Of a stretch of 64,000 nucleotides of DNA, positions 25,301-35,392 are shown in pieces. Below the pieces are notes generated by a model that searched no databases, was not told the DNA's origin, and was given only the letters and a program-made list of their open reading frames with translations. Source of the DNA: Aphrocallistes beatrix (taxonomy: Eukaryota > Porifera > Hexactinellida > Sceptrulophora > Aphrocallistidae); NCBI GenBank assembly GCA_963281255.1, contig OY725505.1:2108001-2172000 (forward strand). Reading direction: 5' to 3'. A program made the position numbers and the translations under genes. Positions within the stretch are counted from its first letter, which is position 1. Each line of letters opens with the position of its first letter.

Positions 25301-28300
25301 TGTATTTACCTATACTCCCAGGAGGCCGTAGGGCGACTCTGCGAACACGAAAGTGTTTGCTAGCCGCGCTATGTAAGTGCGCAAAGCCCGCTTGTATATA
25401 TTAAAACGCTAGGATTTGTTTTATGTTTTGTTTTTATTTTGTTTGTCCGAATTGATTGAACATTTGGCAAGTCATAGATATATGAAAATTGGTATGTATG
25501 TGTCAAATGATGTGTCTATGATTGAGTTCGAAGATCTAAGGAAAATTTTCGCACCTCTGCAAAAAATTGGAAAACAAATTTTCATACCTTTTCTATATAC
25601 AATATACATGTGACTCCGCTTAATCAGGACATTTTTTATGTATGGGAACCATTCCGTTGCTGGATACTTGTCCCGATTAAGCGGAGTTGACTGTATATGA
25701 CTTCACTCTCACAATAGAAATCATTGTACGGCACTACAATAGGATGTCATTGTAAATAATACTCAAAACACTAACTTATATAAGTATCTTAACCTTATTA
25801 TAGTGTATAGCAAAAAAGGATATGTGTATATTTTCACGCATTTATATACATATTTTCACACCTTTTGACGAAATTCGAAAATTATGCTAGAGACTAGGTT
25901 CCAATGGCTAATATGGATTTTTTTAGGTGTGTATATTTCGAATATCGTGTTTTTGAATCTATATGATTAATTATTTGTTTACTTTCGTTTACAATGGTTA
26001 GATAAAATAAATAACTTCTAAAAAATGAACTAGAGACTAACTTTCAATGGTGACCTGGGGTTTTTAGGGGTGAAGATTCCAAATGTTTTCGATCTTATAT
26101 GGATACTTCTTTTGTTTATAATACATTCGTAAAACAAATAAATTATCACGGCAGTAGAAATTTCATGCAATAGATCAGTATTTGCTCTGCTCCGAAACAA
26201 AATTGGTGCAAATAAAAAGATATTTGTGCACTGAATTGTACAGTGAACATAATTAATTATGGGCTTAATAAATAAATTCATATTATTATACATCAATTCA
26301 ATTAAACAAAAAATACACCAATACCATAGCCTACTCTAATAATGCCTCACAGTAGACTGAAAATCATGGACTAGGGATGAAGTAGTAGCCGAATGGATTA
26401 ATACACGATTAGCCTAAAATCGTTAACAATGTAGAATAGGCATTAAGAATGTATTACCAGCATATATAAACATGGTACCAAAGTACATATATCCGTTGGT
26501 AAAATTTCGATTAGTCATCATATCATTGCGCAACAGGTCATTTCAAGGACAATTTTAGCGATTTTCTAAGCTGTTTTAACCCTATTTCTAAATGCTATTA
26601 AGGTGTGATTTTTGTGTAGAACCAAGATTAGTACGAGTTGATTTGAAAAATTTAGAATTTTTCAATAGAATGTTGTTACATTCCTGCGTTGCTATGGTAA
26701 AGCATTTTGGTCAGTTTGGGCCATTTCATGCAAACTGTAATGACTAGAGCTTCAAATTTGATTGTGTTTGATAGGTAATGGACTACTTCCTATTAGGTGA
26801 TAATACAACTTGAACTTCTAAATTCAACGAGTTTTGAGTTATGGGTTGATTTTAAGAATGTGACCAAAACACTAAATTGTCGCATAACTCTGTAATCTGT
26901 GAATTTAGAGGTAAAATTTGTATTATTACCTAATAGGAAGTAGCTAATTGCCTATCAAATACGATCAAATTTGAAGATCTAGCTCTTGCAGTTTGCAGGA
27001 TATGGCTCAAACTGATCAAAATGCTTTACCATAGCAACGTAGGAATGTAACAACATTCCATTGAAAAATTCTAAATTTTTCAAATCAACTCGTACTAATC
27101 TTAGTTCTACACAAAAATCACACCTTAATACCATTTAGAAATAGGGTTAAGACAGCTTAGAAAATTGCCAAAATTATCCTCAGAATGACCTGTTGCGCAA
27201 TGATATGATGACTAATCGAAATTTTACCAACGGATATATGTACTTTGATACCATGTTTATATATGCTGGTAATACATTCTTAATGCCTATTCTACAGGGT
27301 GGCTTTTAAGTTCTTTCCCAAGCTTGATTAGGTATAAAATTCCTTATACTCAAACAATCTTAGTTATTATGATCTTTAGAGATTGTAATTCAAATATTCT
27401 CAATGATTTTAAAAGATTTTTCGAGTCTAAGACCTAGAACTGTGTTTTGTATGGTGAGTTTTGTGGAGAAAATATGTGTCCTGGTGCGCAGCTAAATTCG
27501 AGAATTAGGGCCACTGCTTCTATAAAAAATGTCTCTATAATCAATGTTCCATGACGATTTAGCACCAGATACCTTTCAGTCACCATGGAAATATTTCACA
27601 AATCCATTGAATTCATTATCAGAAACGAGATAAAGTTATTATTTCACGTGTTCAAATTAGGTATATTTTGCAAAATCACCCAAAATGGCACTTTTTTTCA
27701 CATCACCAAAAATCTGATCCAAATGTTTCTCAATATATACTGATCTAAACATCCTATATTTCTACAAATTTAGAATGTTCGAGGAAAATGTGAGAGCTAA
27801 TTTGTCCTAGAATTTGAAGACTCTAGAATGATAATTTTAAAAGCAGTGGGCCCTGATTCTCGAATTTCTCTGCGCGCCAGGACACATATTTTCTCCACAA
27901 AACTCACCATACAAAACACAGTTCTAGGTCTTAGACTCGAAAAATCTTTTAAAATCATTGAGAATATTTGAATTACAATCTCTAAAGACCATAATAACTA
28001 AGATTGTTTGAGCATAAGAAATTTTATACCTAATCAAGCTTGGGAAAGAACTTAAAAGCCACCCTGTACATTGTTAACGATTTTAGGCTAATCGTGTATT
28101 AATCCATTCGGCTATTACTGCATCCTTGGTTATTTTACTGTGAGGCATTATTAGAGTAGGCTATGGCAATACATATTTCAAACTCACCATTATAGTTGAC
28201 CTTAGGTGAATTAAGAAAATTTCTCAAAATTAAATGAATACAAAGAAGAGCTTCATCACAATTTTTATGTGTTAGGGTCATTAAATGCGAAATATCTTGA

Positions 28301-28302
28301 GA
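13385..28302 (-). CDS. RNF213-like E3 ubiquitin ligase, C-terminal exons (gene B), interrupted upstream by a P element
   Basis: Exons in coding order: 28302-28188 (cut by the transposon at its upstream side), 25029-24935, 24086-23789, 23479-23166, 22157-21878, 20670-20473, 19015-18926, 16922-16753 and 13532-13385 (stop TAA). Readable motifs include SQDISHLMTLTHKNCDEALL, FESILLND...WEQKFYEQIILPAL, HLPKIIRLREMLMKDFGYRI, NHGRIPIDRDDFLHL, INLLVCVHNSFIHEYE, EEEFGERFIRMAPIILYE, GFLASAGANP, NLLQFWNIISFEKAK and LLHQ-like FLHQLHDFIQF. Their order matches the RNF213 C-terminal region as I know it. Exons of 280, 198, 90 and 170 nt equal those of gene A, and the last coding exon (148 nt) corresponds to A's 151-nt last exon. 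All junctions agree in phase except 23789 to 23479, where one base is out; either a tiny exon is missed or the gene is damaged. With the P-element hit this suggests a truncated gene or pseudogene. Confidence 0.75.
13728..14080. mobile_element. hAT-type MITE with 8-bp duplication TTCCTGAT
   Basis: CATAGGCGTCGGACCCACCC at the left faces GGTCCATTTCCGACGCCTATG-type sequence at the right. TTCCTGAT is duplicated at 13720-13727 and 14081-14088. The interior is GC-rich (GGGCCGG, GGGCGGCCC). It lies in the last intron of gene B. Open frames here are not genes. Confidence 0.75.
14700..15935 (-). pseudogene. Broken transposon-type gene (CIIC zinc region / EEADARI family)
   Basis: The minus strand holds a readable start region with KCIICCKTGGKLVG, then IRQDIVTKRF and YHVTNSCYKSY, a pattern I associate with uncharacterised transposon-derived proteins in invertebrates. 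Further down are a stretch at 15348-15151 and a WIEEADARI motif near 15000. The copy is broken in several places and has no recognisable catalytic core. It lies in the last intron of gene B, in the same orientation. The exact superfamily is not recognised. Confidence 0.4.
17028..17360 (-). mobile_element. AGTGCAGCTCC-family element, truncated, reversed
   Basis: AGTGCAGCTCCAGGAAGTGAC at the left is the reverse complement of the right ends at 7909 and 11231. The ~165-bp internal units follow in reverse. It stops where the CAGGGTG-type MITE at 17361 begins. Intronic in gene B. Confidence 0.5.
17361..18555. mobile_element. CAGGGTG-type foldback MITE, copy 2 (with an inserted hAT MITE)
   Basis: CATGGTGACTTTTAAGTTAT at the left faces AAGCTTGGGAAAGAACTTTC at the right. 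The arms are a long inverted repeat (TTAGGTATAAAATTTC, TAGAGATTGTAATTCAAATA). The interior is split by the hAT MITE at 17598-18041. Intronic in gene B. Confidence 0.6.
17598..18041. mobile_element. hAT-type MITE with 8-bp duplication TTCTAGAG
   Basis: CAAGGGTTCTCAACCTTTTA at the left, CAGGTTGAGAACCCCTG at the right. TTCTAGAG is found at 17590-17597 and 18042-18049. It is inserted in the CAGGGTG-type MITE, so it is the younger of the two. No coding. Confidence 0.8.
18652..18792. mobile_element. hAT-type MITE (141 bp) with 8-bp duplication GCTCGGAG
   Basis: CAAAGGCGTAGCCAGCAC at the left, CTGGCTACGCCTCTG at the right, GCTCGGAG on both sides. Ends match the larger hAT relic at 39676-40590 (GGCGTAGCTAG). 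Intronic in gene B, about 130 bp from an exon. Confidence 0.8.
19041..19811. mobile_element. TA-flanked MITE, CTTAGGTCATTTCAT ends
   Basis: CTTAGGTCATTTCATTAGTA at the left; TACCTAAG and GGCTCAGTA at the right; TA on both sides. The arms (CTGAGCCGTCATCTGTATT..., CGATTTG, GTATAGCTCAGG) pair over about 150 bp. The interior resembles that of the MITE at 10140-10879. It begins 26 bp from a gene B exon boundary. Confidence 0.6.
20251..20337. repeat. Near-perfect palindrome, ~87 bp
   Basis: AAGATGAAAACAAGAATAAA faces GTTTGTTCTTGTTTTCATCTT with a short loop. It would form a hairpin in gene B intron RNA. No homologue was seen elsewhere in the window. Confidence 0.65.
20716..20740. repeat. (CAA)n microsatellite
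   Basis: A run of ACA/CAA triplets in a gene B intron. Confidence 0.8.
22401..22592. mobile_element. Pogo/Tigger-like MITE (192 bp)
   Basis: CAGTAGAACTCGTCTAGAAC at the left faces CTAACCGAGCTCTACTG at the right, flanked by TA. GTACGTACT phrases repeat inside. It has no coding capacity. Intronic in gene B. Confidence 0.7.
22919..22935. repeat. Poly-C tract
   Basis: About 17 consecutive C in a gene B intron. Its length is likely unreliable in sequencing. Confidence 0.8.
25300..25600 (-). repeat. GC-rich multi-hairpin repeat (minus) joined to the AAAACGC dispersed repeat
   Basis: At 25315-25392 the hairpin repeat is on the minus strand (GCGAACAC GAAA GTGTTTGC stem; GCCCGCTTGT end). It abuts ATTAAAACGCTAGGATTTG, the start of the dispersed repeat also found at 5577 and 34325. 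The GC patch is therefore probably the terminus of a larger element. Between exons of gene B. Confidence 0.5.
25607..25693. mobile_element. Pogo/Tigger-like MITE (~87 bp)
   Basis: CATGTGACTCCGCTTAATCA at the left faces CGATTAAGCGGAGTTGACTG at the right, flanked by TA. No coding. Confidence 0.65.
25700..26060. repeat. Tandem ~170-bp units shared with 34.5-34.9 and 62.15-62.45 kb
   Basis: Units contain CTCACAATAGAAATCATTGTA, TTCACACCTTTTGACGAA, GCTAGAGACTAG and AATATCGTATTTT..., and recur at 34500-34850 and 62155-62460. They look related to, but distinct from, the AGTGCAGCTCC internal units. Intronic, no coding. Confidence 0.4.
26325..28165. mobile_element. Foldback element with P-type CATAGCCTACT ends
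   Basis: CATAGCCTACTCTAATAATG at the left; the right end mirrors it (CATTATTAGAGTAGGCTATG). The arms are inverted repeats of roughly 480 bp with only a short spacer near 26.82-26.86 kb, so the element is nearly one hairpin. A CAGGGTG-type MITE (27295-28066) sits in the right arm. No ORF. It ends about 22 bp from the donor side of a gene B exon. Confidence 0.65.
27295..28066. mobile_element. CAGGGTG-type foldback MITE, copy 3
   Basis: CAGGGTGGCTTTTAAGTTCT at the left and AACTTAAAAGCCACCCTG at the right, TA on both sides. The empty site can be read in the host element's other arm (GTAGAAT...ATTCTACA), confirming a TA target. Confidence 0.75.
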
Positions 28303-31300
28303 CATGGCCTACTTAATATACGGCTAAATATGTCACCGAGAAGGCCATGAAACGAGAAGGCCACATCGCTTTCCCAATTTTTGGGAAAAGTATCCATTGG
28401 GACCATTTTTGAGGTCGACAGACTTGTGGTTTTGGCGCCATTTAAAAATGACGTCAGCATAATTATATATAATATAATATAATATTACGAGTATATACTT
28501 ACTAATACGTATTTCATTTTGCATTACGAATTGACAGTATTTTACACAGGTTTTAAGAAAATAAGCAATAGGTATGTCAGTGTGAGTGATGATTCCAAGT
28601 TTCAAACCACAAATTATTGAATTGATTGAAAGGAATGTATACAAACTAATATAATATTACATGTGTTTTGATAATAGCAATGAAACCATTCATATAATTA
28701 ATTCCATGTACACAGTTCTATATCTTGAAGTCTGAGTATACTGATTACTGAAGTATAAATTGAATCTGTATCTTGAATTAATAATAATAACAATCTTCAT
28801 CGTCGCCAAACAAAAGCAATTGTTCCTATGCAAAACAAGTGTGCAGTAACAGGTTGTTACACGAACTTTAATGAAGGTCCTAAGAAAACAGTCTTCAAGT
28901 TTCCAGGTGATCCAGGTGATCCAGGTTTGTCCCAAAAATGGTTAGTTTTTGAGAGTTTTTGAATCGAATAGATTACGAGATCACTAAATATTCAGTCATA
29001 TGCATCGACCATTTCGAAGAGAGATTCATTATTCAGCATGAAACTAGAGCGGCTCTCAATTATTCTATGAATCCGATCCCAACGATTCATCCTAGCTTCA
29101 TGCCTGTAAGTCTAGCTCCAGTGCCAAGTTGTTCGAGAAAAACTCCTACAATTAGAATATTTCGACCAGATGAACTTCCGACCTATAAAGCAAAGTATGA
29201 AATAAAATCTTTCTCAGATGTAGTCAAATTTATCAAAGATTCTGAAGAATACATAGATTTTCACTTTGATGTTACAGATAACAATATTACGGCTTACCGG
29301 GTTGTAATATGTCTGGGATTGCAACAGTGAAAGAATGCATTCACATTGATCATAACTTGAACGTCAAACTCAGTTATGAAGGTTGTCATATTCCTCCTCC
29401 GAGCTATATTCATCTAGCAGAAGGATCCAGGCTCACCTCACTGGATATGCTTACAAATCTACTAGTCTACTGCAGGAATGCTGAAGGGTCCTGTGAAACA
29501 AATGTAATTAAAGAACTGTTACAAATACAATATTACAATCCAAAAGGAAGACCGCCATATTCCACATCAGTATTAAGATTTGCACTTATCATGCGATACA
29601 CATCAAACTCCGCATATCAATACTTGAAAAATTCCCCTTCCCAGTAATTCTCTCTTATGCAAGTTAAAGTCACAAACTAATGACACAACCAAAGGTTTGG
29701 TTATGTTGAGGGATAACTTGTTATTCAGCGACGATGCTGTCCTAATGTTAGATGAAATGTACATACAGCAACAAGTACAATACGATGGCCGTGACTTAAC
29801 TGGGTGCAATTCGGAACTTCAAATGTATAAAAGCATACTTTGCTTTATGGTAGTCTCTTTAAAACAGTCGACACCTTACATTCTTAAAGCCTTTCCCCTC
29901 ACGAAAATTAACCACCAAATTGTTCAGGATGGTGTCCTAAGTTGCTTATCCATACTCACCAAAGAGAAATTTACGATTAGAGCCGTAGTTTGTGATAACC
30001 ACTCAACTAACGTTAGTGCTTACAAACACCTAAAGGAATTATACCCATGCTCAATACGTGATAATGCGATAACAAACCCGTACAACCCAGATAAATACAC
30101 ATACCTAATATTTGACAGCGTACACCTAATTAAAAACATTCGCAACAATCTACTAGGCAACAAATTTTTCCAGGTGCCAGCGTTTGAATTCACTCTCATG
30201 GATGTAGACATAAATATCCCATTAGGAACTATCCAATGGTCCACTTTCCATCGTGTCCATGAAAAAGATTTAGAGATCGGGTGTCATGTAAAAAAAGCTC
30301 CTAAAATTTCGTATCAATCCTTGCATCGGGGAAATAATAAACAGTCCGTCCCCCTTGCTCTGGCAATATTTGATCTCACAACTATATCAGCTATTAGACA
30401 GTATTTCCCTGAAGACAAAACGACATTTTCCTTTCTCAATTTAATCTACAACTGGTGGTTAGTGGTCAATGCTAAAGAAAGGTTCCACCCTAATATAGTT
30501 GGTATTGCACTAACGGCAGTTGATGGTAAAATTGGATTTTTATGCATTATGAGCGATTGGTTGGCTAAATGGAGAGATTCGACAAAACTTGGTCTTTCAA
30601 AACAAACTTTTAATGCTCTCATCAATACAAATCGAGCAATAGCTGACCTGAGTACAGATTTACTTAACGAAGGATATAAGTATGTTCTTACTGGACGATT
30701 GCAAACCGATCCTCTAGAGAGAAGATTTTCACAATATCGGCAAATATCAGGGGGTAGATTTTTAGTGAGTCTAAAAGAGATCTATCAATCCGAATATATT
30801 GTTAAGTTGAAATCATTTCTAAATAAGAATGTCGAACTCACCGCAATCACTTGTCCTGTAACAGATGAGGAATCATCCACTCTACACTCCTTCATTCAAG
30901 AAATCGTCAACGAAGACTTGAGTCACATAACAATCAGTCAGGACGCAGTTGAAGTCGTTACCTTCCTTTCTGGATACATATCTCGCGCATTACTTAAGAA
31001 TATCGATTGTGAAGAATGCAAAATAGCTCTAGGTTCGGATCCAGTTTCCAGTTCCTATCTTGATGAATACAATTAAGGTGGACTCAAGCTACCAACATCT
31101 TCACTAAATAACTACACGCAGTGTGCATTTACTACACTTGAATATCTGGAACAAAGAATTTTAGAAGCAGAACTTCCCTCTAAAGTTTTAGCTCAAAGTA
31201 TCCTGGATTGTTTATCGTCAGATTGGGATGATTCTTTCATTTGTCCGCAACATTCATTGATTGGTCGTCGAAAAGTAAATTCAATAGTTTCAAATTGCTA

Positions 31301-31848
31301 CTTAAATAATTTAGCTAGGGATGTTAGTGAAACAAGGAGGAGGGACCAGGTTAGAGAATTCAAAAAAATCAAGATCAGCCAAAATAAAGAATAGAACAAT
31401 GCATAAAATAGAATAGGTATTATACTTGTATAATGAATAACATTAGTATTATGTATAAACTAAGAAATGCAACGATTATGGGTGCGTATGATGAGTTTTC
31501 AAAATTATAAATAGTTTAATATTTAGCTAGTCAAATTTAAAATATATCCATTATAGATGTGATCAACTGGTATAATAAATAAAAAAGAGTATATAACAAT
31601 AAAAACAGCAGGAAAAATTAATTTGAATTCTTGTAATTTATTAAGTATACAATTTTGCTGACGTCATATTTAAATGGCGCCAAAACCGCAAGTCTGTCGA
31701 CCTCAAAAATGGTCCCAATGGATTCCCCATATCTGAATACCCTAATAAAGCATAAATTGTAAAAATATAATGGATACTTTTCCCAAAAATTGGGAAAGCG
31801 AAGTGGCCTTCTCGGTGACATATTTAGCCGTATATTAAGTAGGCCATG
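28303..31848 (+). mobile_element. P-element/THAP9-like DNA transposon
   Basis: Terminal inverted repeats of about 150 bp: CATGGCCTACTTAATATACG then GCTAAATATGTCACCGAGAA at both ends. They continue through CCCAATTTTTGGGAAAAGTA and GGTCGACAGACTTG to TGACGTCA. The right arm has an extra ~55 bp. It encodes a THAP-type transposase (28828-31394). The flanking 8-mers (TCTTGAGA, GGGGGCCT) do not match, so no target duplication is seen. It interrupts an RNF213-like exon. Confidence 0.8.
28828..31394 (+). pseudogene. THAP-domain P-element transposase, disrupted
   Basis: From ATG 28828 the protein starts MQNKCAVTGCYTNFNEGPKK, with VFKFP and QKWLVF; ICIDHFEERF follows in another frame. Together these are the C2CH THAP zinc finger (CxxxC...CxxH) that binds the transposon ends. 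Downstream are RPPYSTSVLRFALIMRY, then the catalytic region LMLDEMYIQQQVQYDG, VVCDNHSTN and LQTDPLERRFSQYR, as in THAP9/P transposases (RNase H-like, DDE/D type). The open frames 28959-29330, 29309-29647 and 29697-31076 lie in different frames, and one in-frame TAA at 31074-31076 precedes a further 106 codons. A near repeat of AGTTTTTGA at ~28950 looks like the cause of the first shift. Introns could explain some breaks, but as it stands this copy is probably inactive. Confidence 0.75.
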
Positions 31849-32118
31849 GGGGGCCTTAAATTAGTAAAAATTCTGGAATTTCAGTTTAGCTATAAATAGA
31901 TTAAGTAATTTTCTGTTTGCCGAATACTAAGCAATACTTAACTAATAAATGAAGACTACTAATGGTTATAATACAATAGTATGACTACTTAGGCAATAAT
32001 TAAACTACCCGTCAACACATGCATGACACACCCAGTATAGCTAGTAGCGAGCGTTCGTTTATTCCACAGCGGCGCCTGATTAGCATCGTTGGATTGTTGG
32101 CTGCTTCTTCTGGTGATT
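31849..32118. other. No gene seen; possible remnant of gene B upstream sequence
   Basis: Just outside the P element, the minus strand shows TTTTACTAATTTAAG as a possible weak acceptor before GCCCCC. This could be the other side of the interrupted gene B exon. No further RNF213-like exon was recognised up to 43 kb on the minus strand. Confidence 0.3.
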
Positions 32119-32340
32119 CTAGGATATGAAGTAAGTTCGGAACTCTGCAATTTTCAGATGGCATTTCCGACAATGAATAACGAAATAAGCTTGCATTCCG
32201 TTAGAATACTTATACTGGTGCAGGAGGAGAGTTCCATTACACCCAACACAATAACCCAAAAACTGGGACAAGTTGTTCATATTTATCAACTTTGCACCAT
32301 GAGGAACAGACATCTCTCTTGTGTAGCTTTACCACGTTGT
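32119..32340 (-). pseudogene. Fragment of a Mutator-like transposase N-terminal domain
   Basis: The minus-strand frame reads KLINMNNLSQFLGYCVGCNG, then LLLHQYKYSNGMQAYFVIHC and RKCHLKIAEFRTYFIS. A paired CxxC...CxxC zinc pattern with leading INMNNLSQF and trailing F.TYFIS fits the Mutator-like (MULE) N-terminal domain common in invertebrate genomes. Only about 64-70 codons survive; no catalytic part is nearby, and terminal repeats were not found. The sequence 32341-32811 around it shows nothing else. Confidence 0.45.
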
Positions 32341-32811
32341 TTCAAAATAATATGATCGGTACAAGTGCGTTCGGAAAGTCTTTCGAAAGTAGTTCATCAG
32401 TGGATGAGCTAGAGAAAATAGTTTTTGCGGTGAGGAAAGCATGAAAAAGTTTCTCCTTGGTCCCACTGTGTTCTTATTGAATAGATATGGAATCTTTTTT
32501 TTGTATGTGACCTTTGAAGAAGGGGAGATTTATGAGGTAGAGATATTTTCAAGTCAAACACTGATATAGTTGGCTGTGAAGCTGGAGTTTGGGGAATTGA
32601 AGTAGTTCTTCCACAAAGGATTGGGAGAATTCCTCGTTATCAGAAGCTAATAATAATAATAAGGAAAATTAAAAGTTGTACTAAAACGCATTACAGATTG
32701 GTCCATATGTATCTCAATGAGAATTGTTTTGATAGATGTTTCGTATAGGAAATTCGAGAAACAAACAATCACAATTCTGAAAATAGAGGTGTGGAGTGCT
32801 TGCCCCATACT

Positions 32812-33628
32812 CAGGGTTGCCATCTCCTCAGTCATAAAAAAAAGGACACTCAGGGATAGATCGAAGATTTAGAAAAACGTGAAGAGAGAGCGTAGCGAAC
32901 GACAATAATGGCTGTCTGGGTGCTAGCACCCCAAGGAATTGTTTTGAATGTTTTTAGTGTGCTTCTATATCATTATATTGGATCTCTGATCCAATATAAT
33001 GTTATAGTAGCACAGTTCTAAAATGAGTGCTGGTGTCCGGCCGTATGTGGTGTACAGACCTGAGTTTAAGAGATATCGGTTTGAATTTTTTTGTGAAGCT
33101 GCGGACATATGTGTAAATTCTCACCTAGGGTTTCGATTTCCAAAATATGCTAAATCAGGGCTGTCCGACTATATTTATTTCGGGCCGCAACTGCTTCATA
33201 CCATTTAGTGGCGGGCCGAAATACAGGGGCGTGCACTCGGGATGGGTATGGATAGAGGCATTTTGGACAATTTGTATCGTGAATAATAGAAGCTGATATC
33301 TATTGAAAAGAATTGGTAGGACCATGGTCTATCAGTCCTATGTCCCTACCAATGAGAAAACGAGATGCATGATATGGAAGAATTTGGAGAATTTGTCTAA
33401 AAGTGGGTAAAAAGGGGGAGATTGAAGCAGGCAACGCGGGCCGCCTGTTGGACAGCGCTGTGCTAAATCATCATGATAGCCATTCTAGTATATAATCTAC
33501 AAGTAAAACGTAAAAGGACAAGAATGAGTTTATAAGAACAAAAAGGACAAAAAGGACAGCATATTTTAAAAAGGACAGGTAGCAAAAAAGAAGGACTGTC
33601 CTTTCTAAAAAAGGACGTATGGTAACCC
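32812..33628. mobile_element. hAT-like non-autonomous element
   Basis: CAGGGTTGCCATCTCCTCAG at the left; GTATGGTAACCCTG at the right; AAAAAGGAC phrases near both ends. Flanks share CCATAC (an imperfect duplication). It contains the hAT MITE at 33156-33460. Confidence 0.6.
33156..33460. mobile_element. hAT-type MITE with 8-bp duplication TGCTAAAT
   Basis: CAGGGCTGTCCGACTATATT at the left, CCTGTTGGACAGCGCTG at the right, with GGGCCGC phrases inside each end. TGCTAAAT is found at 33148-33155 and 33461-33468. Nested inside 32812-33628. Confidence 0.8.
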
Positions 33629-34319
33629 TGCCATACATGCCAACTTGACCCTTGGTAAAAGCACGACGAGGCGTTCAATTTCGTGGAATATCATTGAGAG
33701 CCCTAGCCTTGGACTGTCAGGCCAAAATTGGTCCGGGGGACCAGTTTTGGCCCCGGACCATTTCTTTCGTGACAGGACATGGCGGGACGCAATATAAAGT
33801 ATTATATATGGAATAAAACAACGGAACATAATGGAGAAATTTCATGTAAAACGTAACACTCAATCATGAAAACTAGCTCAATAGAAAAGTGAAAACGATC
33901 GACATGTATGTATGTATGTTTATTAAATCATGATGGAATTAGGAAATATTATCAAAAAGAAATAAAATATTACCAGGGCATTGCCCCAGAGCAAAAAAAT
34001 TCCCAGGGGGCATTTTCCTTCCCATCCCGTGGACATTCCAGTCTAGGAATTCAGACCAAATTTATAGTATATTGCAGTGTTCCCTCTATGAATCCGTCTA
34101 AGGATCCGTGACTTCAATTTAATTTCCGTGACGACACTTCCGGTAGGAGAAAAGATCCGTGCGACTTCATACTAACCGTACTTGGGCAATATGGACGATC
34201 CATGAACATGATTGCCAAGGGTCGCGACTAGAACTACCACGCTAGAAGACTAGAGTGAGAGTGAATAGACTTTTTCGAACATGTACACATGATCTTTTCA
34301 TTACATCAATAATAATCCT
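33629..34319. other. No gene recognised
   Basis: A GC-richer patch (GGCCAAAATTGGTCCGGGGG facing CAGTTTTGGCCCCGGACC) forms an inverted repeat near 33720-33765. A (TATG)n run lies near 33906-33920. Short open frames here show no domain. Confidence 0.4.
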
Positions 34320-35012
34320 TATTTTATATAGTAAAACGCGAGGAATCTTTTTGTTTGTTCGAATTAATTGAAGAATAATCATAGAGATATGGAAATTGCC
34401 ATGCCAGGAGTCAAATGATGAATCTATGATTAAGTTCGAAGATCTAATAGGCGAAATTTTCAAGGAAGTTAGCCAATCAAATTGGTTTGGTAGTGAAATA
34501 TCGGCATCCGTTTTTGGGAATGTAGATTTCGAATATCATATTTTAGAATATATATTATAAATGTTTTGCTTACTTTATTTTTTTGTCAACAATAGTTACA
34601 TAAAGTAAGCAAATTCAAAAAATAGGCTAGAGACTAGCTTCCAAAGGTTGAGAGGGGGGGGGCTAATTAGGGGCATCGATTTCGAATATCATATTTTCAT
34701 ATCTCTATGATAAATTATTTGTTTACTTTTGTTTACAATAGATAAAGTAAACAAATTTCAATGATAGTTTAGAAACTTACTTTCAGCTGTTAATATTTTT
34801 ATGGGTGTAGATTTCGAATTCCATTTATCATGGACATAATTTTTCTTCTACAGCTCTGAATTCATGATTCACCCTAGATAAATGACGTTTGATTTTTTAG
34901 TGGAGAATTATAAAGCAATCAACCGTTTCTTTGATATCTCAAGGTGGCCGCAGGACAGTTCTGTGGACACAGTGTCCGCACAACCCAAGAAAGCGAAGCG
35001 CGCTTGTACTAT
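34320..35012. mobile_element. Non-autonomous element ending in the GC-rich hairpin repeat
   Basis: It starts TATATAGTAAAACGCGAGG (as at 5577 and 25395), continues through ~170-bp units (GCTAGAGACTAGCTTCCAAA, TTTCGAATATCATATTTT), and ends with the hairpin repeat on the minus strand (GTGGACACAGTGTCCGC stem; AAGCGAAGCGCGCTTGTA). This copy suggests the hairpins are one terminus of a ~0.7-kb element. Confidence 0.45.
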
Positions 35013-35308
35013 AATAATCCTTAAAATCCTGTATGTAAATTTTCTGAGAAGGCTCCGAAATTAAGTAAGGTTGTCGTAAAGTGTCTTCGATGTAAAGTGA
35101 ATAATCAAATAGTAAGTTTTTATCTAAATTGTAGAGACTAGAGGTTGCTTTGTAGATTGTGTCATGTCTTGCGATAACAATAATATTATACTGTACTACC
35201 GTTACTACCATATATACGTAATGACGCAAATTTATTAATTTAGGAAAGGGCCCGTATACATGTCAGTCCTGGGTCCGGGTTTTGCTCCTCTCGCAGGCCC
35301 AGTCTAGA

Positions 35309-35392
35309 CATCCCACAAATGCGTCGCAAATCTAAGTGAGCTTAGTCTGGCACAGTAAACCCAAACCACTTTGCCAGACTATACTCACTTGG
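35309..35392. repeat. CCAAGTGAGTAT hairpin repeat, copy 2
   Basis: AAGTGAGCTTAGTCTGGCAC faces TTGCCAGACTATACTCACTT, with GCGTCGCAAAT and GGCGTATTTG outside. An 84-bp inverted repeat without coding. Confidence 0.6.
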
